DNA of 64,000 nt from assembly GCF_001640805.2 (NCBI RefSeq), contig NC_066838.1:10999132-11063131 (forward strand), given 5' to 3'. The notes beneath the pieces are model-generated. The model was not told the DNA's origin, ran no database searches, and worked only from the letters and a program-made list of their open reading frames with translations. Position numbers and translations under genes: made by a program. How positions within the stretch are numbered: the first letter of the stretch is position 1; every line of letters starts with the position of its first letter. The stretch comes from Lates calcarifer. Lineage: Eukaryota > Chordata > Actinopteri > Centropomidae. Of the stretch, positions 60,101 to 64,000 are shown one piece after another.

Positions 60101-62138
60101 GAGGCCCACCTTCTAAAATTACAACATAAATAAATAAATGAACAAAAAATCCCTCCCACACCCAGGAGTCAGGAAGAGAAAACAGAAAAGTCAGTCCACA
60201 GAGACCGGCAGCAACAAAATCTGCTGTAATTGGACTTAAGCTGATGTTACAGAAACTGTAACGGGAGAAGCACAAATCAATGAGACAGTTCTTCAATCCA
60301 TATTTATCTCCAGTTGAGGGAAAAACATCAGAAAGAACTATTCTAAAAAGCAACTAATTGCTGTACAAAGTAGGGTAATTGCTTTGTGTCATGTGTTCCA
60401 CTCGCGCACAAGTAAAAAGCTAAGATCTCACACAGCTGTTCCCTTGCTCTTGGCCCGTTTCCCACTGCATATTTCTGAGATGTTTGACTCCTGTAGGAGC
60501 AAATCCTTCACTAGGATTTTAAATCTAATCGATGAATGCTTTAGATTCATCACTTTTTGAATAATTTTTACTGAAAAAATCCTAATCTCAGCTCTGGGCT
60601 TTGGGCTTTCTGGTATCTAATAGTTGATGATGACCGGAAGATAAGTTGAACTGCGGTCATGGTACATTCGATCCATCAAGCTGTCCAAAATAGGCCATGG
60701 AGAGAGCTGACTGGGAAAAAGATCTCATTTTCAGTTGAGTGGTGATGAAGGTTGGGAGCCACTTGCTACATTTATTTTAGGATTCCCACTAGTGTGGCAA
60801 GATGCACACTCTCCCTCATGTACAAGCCCATGAAAGGAGAATGTTAAGACTCAGCCAATCGCCCAGAGGCTGGCAGTGGGATAATATTCCAGGAGTGTGT
60901 GTCATGTAACGTTTCATGAGTTATCGCTTCGAAAGGGGCTGCTCATCACTGCCTGCCTGTTTTTTTCAGGGTATTGACATCCCGAGAGCTGGCTTCCAGA
61001 GCATATCTGTGTTTCCACGCAACGCCAAAAGCAACAGAGAAATGTGGACCTGACCGTGGAAATTGCCATGATAACCTGAACTAACGCTCTAAATAATGAC
61101 ATGAAATGATTTTCCTTTGTATTCCTCCAAGAATGTGTCTCATCAGACTGTGAAGTGGGATTCATGCAGAAAATGAAAGCTTAGATATGTAATGCTTTTC
61201 ACCACATAAACAATATTTATCGAGCGGTAATCTCTCCTGATCAGAAGCAGACAAAGGAGATTACAGCAGAAGATGGCTTAATTCAGAAAATTGTTAAGAA
61301 AGGAAGGAAAACACACGCACAGCACTAGCTGCGCATGGATTTTTGACATCTTTGACAAATCTACCCGTGTTTGTCTAACTCTCACTGGCCATATGCTGCA
61401 GCAAACACAAGGCCTGTATTATGATCTGCTTTGTGTTTTTTCTCCCTTCCTGTGCCATACATGACAACTCCTGGGACCAGGACAAGATTAATAACGTGAA
61501 GGGGGATTAAAGGCAGGCCCCCAGTCATTGGCAGATGTCGTTACAAAAAAGAACACAGATAGAAAAAAGAGCCATATTTCAAGCATATTTACAATTAACC
61601 CTTGTGATGAAAGGCCAACTGTCAAAGACCAACTGTGCATGGAAGAAGCCTGGCAAACTGAATGAGTGCAAACACCCACAGCCTGTTCAGCTTACCAAAG
61701 GCCAAACAAACTTTTCATCTCAGTAAACTTTGGCTGGGTGTAACCACTAATGAAAAGATGACACACTGTCCTGTTTGTCTATCCTGGGATCACCACATCC
61801 CCTTTGCCATGTCCTGAAAAAGAGAGGATGCTTTGCTTTCTGTTACCTAACCTATCCTTGTTATGAATAAATAATGCAAATTGAGAGCTCGCTAGCTAGT
61901 TTTAACCACTTGAAACAAAATGATTTTCTTTTTTTTTTTCATTGTGTGAGAATCTGACCTGTGAGTCACAGTTTGCAGGATACAGGAGAAAATGTTAAAT
62001 GTGTATTTTGGTGATGCACAAAAAAGTTATAAAGTACTCACGCTCACCTGGTAGTTACACTCAGGGTCCATGCAGTGATAATGCTCTCTGTACTGGTAGG
62101 CACAGTGCACGTGCCCACAGTGCTGACTTCCAGAGAAC
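42214..62138 (-). CDS. CASZ1: CASZ1, castor zinc finger transcription factor (3' fifteen coding exons, partial)
   Basis: Fifteen exons on the - strand join in one frame to 1493 residues ending in TGA. All eleven castor-type zinc fingers are present, at residues about 7-45, 65-105, 125-164, 184-222, 560-596, 704-741, 764-801, 821-859, 1129-1167, 1187-1223 and 1243-1281. Each is a CCHH unit followed by HC...C...H...H, as in [20 protein letters not shown]. Fingers 1-4 and 9-11 form tight arrays; finger 5 is isolated. Castor proteins are nuclear DNA-binding factors controlling cardiac, vascular, retinal and neural fate, and human CASZ1 is a neuroblastoma suppressor. An NLS-like [12 protein letters not shown] lies at 1098-1109, and the C-terminus is acidic. 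The N-terminal exons are right of the window. Eleven fingers identifies the long isoform. Identification is from near-identity with vertebrate CASZ1. Confidence 0.96.
43476..44249 (-). other. CASZ1: CASZ1 intron
   Basis: Intron of 774 bp between the Pro-rich exon and the last exon. Nothing recognised. Confidence 0.85.
44250..44609 (-). CDS. CASZ1: CASZ1 Pro-rich exon, symmetric, possible cassette
   Basis: An open stretch of exactly 360 bp, phase 1 at both ends, with a CTCCAG acceptor after a pyrimidine tract and a GTACTT donor. It encodes [20 protein letters not shown], a Leu/Pro/Ser region and [31 protein letters not shown]. Including or skipping it keeps the frame: the flanking exons join as GSPA|GNTIS either way. 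I do not recall it in human CASZ1, so it may be fish-enriched or alternatively spliced. A (UG)n tract lies about 75 nt before the acceptor. Confidence 0.75.
44610..45483 (-). other. CASZ1: CASZ1 intron with (UG)n near its 3' end
   Basis: Intron of 874 bp. On the transcribed sense it carries a (TG)16-17 run (44682-44714), then imperfect T/C-rich sequence, then the acceptor of the Pro-rich exon. Confidence 0.8.
44682..44714. repeat. (AC)n microsatellite, UG repeat in CASZ1 pre-mRNA
   Basis: Thirty-three bp of alternating AC on the + strand, flanked by further imperfect AC sequence to about 44757. It lies 73 bp from the Pro-rich exon acceptor. Confidence 0.95.
45484..45721 (-). CDS. CASZ1: CASZ1 exon, disordered linker after finger 8
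   Basis: Exon of 238 bp, phase 0 in and phase 1 out. It encodes a Met/Gln/Gly/Ser-rich linker containing [14 protein letters not shown] and [16 protein letters not shown], matching the mammalian DECMDYTG...SSTPVGNES. The donor is GTAAGA. Confidence 0.93.
45722..46699 (-). other. CASZ1: CASZ1 intron
   Basis: Intron of 978 bp. AT-rich, nothing recognised. Confidence 0.85.
46700..46848 (-). CDS. CASZ1: CASZ1 exon, zinc finger 8
   Basis: Exon of 149 bp, phase 1 in and phase 0 out. It encodes [37 protein letters not shown] and [12 protein letters not shown], the body of finger 8 and the conserved tail. The acceptor is TCGCAG and the donor GTACAA. Confidence 0.96.
46849..48450 (-). other. CASZ1: CASZ1 intron
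   Basis: Intron of 1602 bp with a T-rich acceptor tract. No exon, RNA gene or repeat family recognised. Confidence 0.85.
48451..48622 (-). CDS. CASZ1: CASZ1 exon, zinc finger 7 and start of finger 8
   Basis: Exon of 172 bp, phase 0 in and phase 1 out. It encodes [40 protein letters not shown] and the linker [15 protein letters not shown]. Residues are nearly invariant with mammals. The donor is GTAAGG. Confidence 0.96.
48623..49451 (-). other. CASZ1: CASZ1 intron
   Basis: Intron of 829 bp. Contains a purine-rich GGA repeat (48961-49000) and a - strand AATAAA (49184-49189), which could serve a short CASZ1 transcript that reads through the preceding intron. Confidence 0.8.
48961..49000. repeat. 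GGA-rich low-complexity tract
   Basis: Imperfect GGA repeat (pyrimidine-rich in CASZ1 pre-mRNA) inside an intron. Confidence 0.85.
49452..49650 (-). CDS. CASZ1: CASZ1 exon, zinc finger 6 and start of finger 7
   Basis: Exon of 199 bp, phase 2 in and phase 0 out. It encodes [20 protein letters not shown] and [20 protein letters not shown], then [17 protein letters not shown], which opens finger 7. Almost identical to mammalian CASZ1. The donor is GTGAGT. Confidence 0.96.
49651..49760 (-). other. CASZ1: CASZ1 110-bp intron, possibly retained
   Basis: Very short intron with a weak GTACGA donor and a CATCCAG acceptor. If unspliced, it extends the frame by 28 residues (beginning [14 protein letters not shown]) to a TGA at 49677-49679, giving a protein that stops after finger 5. 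Confidence 0.8.
49761..50081 (-). CDS. CASZ1: CASZ1 exon, linker between fingers 5 and 6; possible short-isoform end
   Basis: Exon of 321 bp, phase 2 in and phase 2 out. It holds the last His of finger 5 (NFHLR), a VKPE sumoylation-like motif (50045-50056), a Ser/Pro/Thr-rich linker, [20 protein letters not shown] and the conserved [17 protein letters not shown]. The donor GTACGA is weak. Read-through into the 110-bp intron adds a 28-residue tail, then TGA at 49677-49679. Confidence 0.94.
50190..50312 (-). CDS. CASZ1: CASZ1 exon, zinc finger 5
   Basis: Exon of 123 bp, phase 2 in and phase 2 out. It encodes [20 protein letters not shown] and [20 protein letters not shown], finger 5 up to its last His in the next exon. 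Retaining the following 108-bp intron would stop at once (AK, TGA). Confidence 0.95.
50313..50653 (-). other. CASZ1: CASZ1 intron
   Basis: Intron of 341 bp. AT-rich, nothing recognised. Confidence 0.85.
50654..50817 (-). CDS. CASZ1: CASZ1 exon before finger 5
   Basis: Exon of 164 bp, phase 0 in and phase 2 out. It encodes [20 protein letters not shown], a Gly/Glu-rich bridge and [17 protein letters not shown], corresponding to the mammalian MSQGNPGL...WKVYLRR. Its first three bases after the acceptor are ATG, so a transcript starting nearby could begin translation here. Confidence 0.92.
50818..51802 (-). other. CASZ1: CASZ1 intron
   Basis: Intron of 985 bp. The sequence at 51420-51800 looks CNE-like (unique, mixed composition). 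No exon seen. Confidence 0.8.
51803..51866 (-). CDS. CASZ1: CASZ1 short exon (SNESNGH)
   Basis: Exon of 64 bp, phase 2 in and phase 0 out. It encodes [20 protein letters not shown] and K, close to the mammalian [22 protein letters not shown]. The acceptor is CCAG and the donor GTAAGA. Confidence 0.93.
51867..52293 (-). other. CASZ1: CASZ1 intron
   Basis: Intron of 427 bp. AT-rich, nothing recognised. Confidence 0.85.
52294..52426 (-). CDS. CASZ1: CASZ1 exon, SUMO-like and CtBP-like motifs
   Basis: Exon of 133 bp, phase 1 in and phase 2 out. It encodes [20 protein letters not shown] and a Ser-rich stretch ending [15 protein letters not shown] (52371-52382) fits the sumoylation consensus, and SLDLSKK (52302-52322) resembles the CtBP-binding PxDLSxK motif. 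The following NESNGH is conserved in mammals. Confidence 0.92.
52728..53240. promoter_or_regulatory. CASZ1: CCAAT-box cluster, possible internal CASZ1 promoter
   Basis: CCAAT or its complement ATTGG occurs at 52728, 52788, 52838, 52852, 52860, 53193, 53205 and 53236, five of them within 137 bp. This lies about 300 bp upstream, in the direction of transcription, of the SLDLSKK exon. NF-Y-bound promoters have such clusters. Promoter function here is inference only. Confidence 0.3.
54110..54137. repeat. A28 homopolymer
   Basis: Uninterrupted A run (poly-U in CASZ1 pre-mRNA). It is not preceded by recognisable retroposon sequence, so a SINE origin is not claimed. Confidence 0.9.
55745..56613 (-). 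CDS. CASZ1: CASZ1 exon, fingers 3-4 and Ser/Thr/Ala-rich linker
   Basis: Exon of 869 bp, phase 2 in and phase 1 out. It completes finger 3 ([18 protein letters not shown]) and holds finger 4 complete ([17 protein letters not shown]...SHKRKH) with the basic ERRHIRSS. A long disordered Ser/Thr/Ala/Pro-rich linker follows, containing the conserved [20 protein letters not shown] and [20 protein letters not shown]. The opposite strand is also open for 253 codons, a shadow of this exon. The donor is the unusual GTCAGT. Confidence 0.95.
56614..57483 (-). other. CASZ1: CASZ1 intron
   Basis: Intron of 870 bp containing the compound microsatellite at 57083-57196. Otherwise unremarkable. Confidence 0.85.
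57083..57196. repeat. Compound microsatellite (TA)n(T)n(G)n(TG)n
   Basis: Consecutive TA, T23-class, G12-class and TG blocks within a CASZ1 intron, with further TATA units after. Assembly length through such a tract should be treated as unreliable. Confidence 0.95.
57484..57656 (-). CDS. CASZ1: CASZ1 exon, finger 2 end and finger 3 start
   Basis: Exon of 173 bp, phase 0 in and phase 2 out. It encodes [20 protein letters not shown], the linker [11 protein letters not shown] and the CCHH half of finger 3 ([18 protein letters not shown]). The acceptor is CGTAG and the donor GTGAAT. Confidence 0.95.
57657..59306 (-). other. CASZ1: CASZ1 intron
   Basis: Intron of 1650 bp with no recognised feature beyond short A/T runs. 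Confidence 0.85.
59307..59471 (-). CDS. CASZ1: CASZ1 exon, finger 1 end and finger 2 start
   Basis: Exon of 165 bp (55 codons, phase 0 both ends), from TTGCAG to a GTACAC donor. It encodes [20 protein letters not shown], the linker [10 protein letters not shown] and the first half of finger 2 (CSVYYHGC...HYHCMQ). Confidence 0.95.
59472..62047 (-). other. CASZ1: CASZ1 intron
   Basis: Intron of 2576 bp. Mostly AT-rich. No exon, RNA gene or mobile element recognised. Confidence 0.85.
62048..62138 (-). CDS. CASZ1: CASZ1 exon, finger 1 first half
   Basis: Exon of 91 bp, phase 2 in and phase 0 out, bounded by TTTCAG and GTGAGC. It encodes [20 protein letters not shown] and [10 protein letters not shown], the CCHH half of the first castor finger plus the next C pair, nearly identical to mammals. 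Confidence 0.93.
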
Positions 62139-64000
62139 CTGAAAACCAAGTTACAAGGAAACATTTCAACTGTTACACATTTTCAACAGCCACGGTGAGC
62201 AGTGGAGAAAATGAAAGAAAAAGACTGGTTCAGAACCTGGGAAGACATGGTAGGAGCTTATCACATAGGGAGCAGTCACAGGAATGAAAAAGCTGAATGA
62301 TAAAGCAGCTCAGAAAGATGTCAGCGTGATTTAAAAATAATTAACAGCAAATAAAGGATGATTAGTGAAGAAATTATTTGAAATTCCAAGAACAGCACAA
62401 AATAAAACAGGTGAGGGAGTTTTCAAAGGCATTGTGCTCGTCTCACCTTCAAAGTAACACGGCTTGCACCTTCAAACTGACTTCTGCTTTCCACACTGCT
62501 GTAACAATTTAACCGTCTGTCACACCAATTTCAGCCAAATTAGCTCCATTTATTTCCAAAGCAGCCGTAAGAGACACTTATTACACTGAAACCCTTTTCC
62601 CTTGACACACATTCACACGCCCCATAACTACTTTATTTCTCAACGCTGTGAAAACCCTTGTCGAATCAATGCACAGTTCTTTCAGGTTAACCACAGTTTT
62701 GCTCTGCAAGGGAAAGGGTCAAGTATCCTGAGACGTAGGAAGGTCTCTTGCCTACCTTTCACCTAAAAACCGTTTCACTCTCTCATCATGGAGTCCCAAA
62801 AACCAGATTTTAATCTTGGCACTAGTTAAATGGAAAAAAAAAAAAAAAAAAGGCTGCCGCTTGCTACAGTACAGCCACTTTTACGGTGGTGATTATAAGC
62901 CTGACGATGATGACTGTTAAAATCCTCCAATTACCAGTGAAAACACACAAATAAACATTTGCACTGCTGCTGCCAAGAGCTCCATCTGCAAGTGCAGGGG
63001 AGAGGGGGAAAAGGGGGCTAAGTAATATTTTTTCCATCTCTCTTTCTGTTTTTCCTTGTTAGGATTATCCCCGAGCTGCATTTACAGATCACTTTGCTGA
63101 GTTCATTAAGCTAATTGAACGGTATATCCACTACACTTTTTAAGTTGGCTGTGTGAGTGTATGTGCGAGTCTGGAAAATGGTGCTGGAGGTGGGAAGGGG
63201 GGGGGGCTTTGGAGAGGTTTGATGGATCTTTTAGAAAAGACCAAACCAGTCAAAACAAGTCGAAATATGTGCGTGCAATAAAGCCAACATATGCCCCACA
63301 CATTAGCATTTTCTATACTCTTCATTCACATACATACACATGCACGTACACACACGCACATTTACACTGATGAACACACAAAGCCCCCCCATCCTCCTGA
63401 GACTATGGCCCACCCTTCTGCTCATTGCCCAGCTGTATCACTTTGCCTCTGGACAATTCCCACTTGCCGCGTCAGGGGGCCTAATGGGCCGCTGCTATTC
63501 AGCAGCAGATTAAATATTAATATCGCCACGATACAGAGATTGCAGCGCATCTCCAGTTACAATAGAGATACACAGATCAAAGTGCCGAGGCAATAGTGGG
63601 TGCATGAAAGCATTTAAAGAGTGAAAACTGCAACTAAACACTACCAGGGAAGCTCTTTAAAACATCAAACTGTAGTGTGGCAAGGAGATGAAGAACTTTT
63701 TTCTCTCTTTTCACAAAGATTGGGTGCGAACACATTTACAAAGCTGGTTTTTAGTATTAGTGTGCACTCATTAGCCCTAGCTCCGAGGAGGACCATCCCC
63801 CTCCTCTACCTCCCCTCTCTGTGCTACATTTGCCCTTTTTATGAGCCCTCCTTTTCCATTTTTTTTCCTCCCTCCTCTTCTTTCCTTTCTCTTTTTTTTC
63901 CCAACCCCAACACGGAAATTGAAACTGTATCTGGGCTTATCTGCAGCCTCCCCGTGCATCAACTGCCGAGATGTTTAGACAAATTTTATGCATTATGCAG
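62139..64000 (-). other. CASZ1: CASZ1 intron (3' part), right edge of window
   Basis: No further CASZ1 exon was found to the window end. Contains CNE-like sequence (about 62880-63130 and 63470-63580), an A18 run (62834-62851) and a G-run near 63196-63207. Confidence 0.75.

Noticed and set aside
1..64000. CRISPR arrays, insertion sequences, phage or operon-like gene sets
   Set aside because: The window is vertebrate genomic DNA with spliced genes; no regular spacer-repeat arrays, transposase or reverse transcriptase frames were seen.
62139..64000. A further upstream CASZ1 exon at the window edge
   Set aside because: Read all - strand frames for castor finger or linker motifs; none found, and the open frames are low-complexity.

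Overview
The window looks like nuclear DNA of a ray-finned fish, most likely an acanthomorph/percomorph teleost. It has vertebrate spliced genes with GT-AG introns of about 0.1-6.3 kb, (CA)n microsatellites, and decayed interspersed repeats of kinds I recognise from percomorph genomes. No bacterial, viral or CRISPR signal was seen.

Two convergent genes account for all recognisable coding sequence, in the same order and orientation as human 1p36.22. On the + strand, positions 727-23404 carry the last seven coding exons of PEX14, the docking protein of the peroxisomal matrix-protein import machinery; the first exons lie left of the window. On the - strand, fifteen coding exons from 62138 down to 42214 encode the C-terminal ~1493 residues of CASZ1 (castor zinc finger 1). 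All eleven castor-type zinc fingers are included; the N-terminal exons lie right of the window. I joined the exons by hand, and the reading frame is continuous across every junction in both genes.

Layout: 1-23404 PEX14 exons and introns; 23405 to about 24150 PEX14 3' UTR; about 24150-38390 intergenic, with an inverted pair of one teleost repeat (28.5 and 30.1-30.7 kb), a partial copy (27.0 kb) and a second repeat family (36.3-36.8 kb); about 38390-42213 A/T-rich CASZ1 3' UTR and flank; 42214-62138 CASZ1 exons and introns; 62139-64000 CASZ1 intron. The genes are not functionally linked: one acts in organelle biogenesis, the other in transcription during heart, vessel, eye and neural development. 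PEX14 introns and the intergenic stretch may hold CASZ1 regulatory DNA.

I found no new gene system. The observations most worth checking concern transcript architecture: a possible alternative last exon of PEX14 (17937-18530), a GC-AG intron in PEX14, a symmetric proline-rich CASZ1 exon behind a (UG)n tract, a possible read-through of a 110-bp CASZ1 intron giving a five-finger protein, an excess of weak GTAC donors in CASZ1, and a dense CCAAT/ATTGG cluster in a CASZ1 intron that could be an internal promoter.
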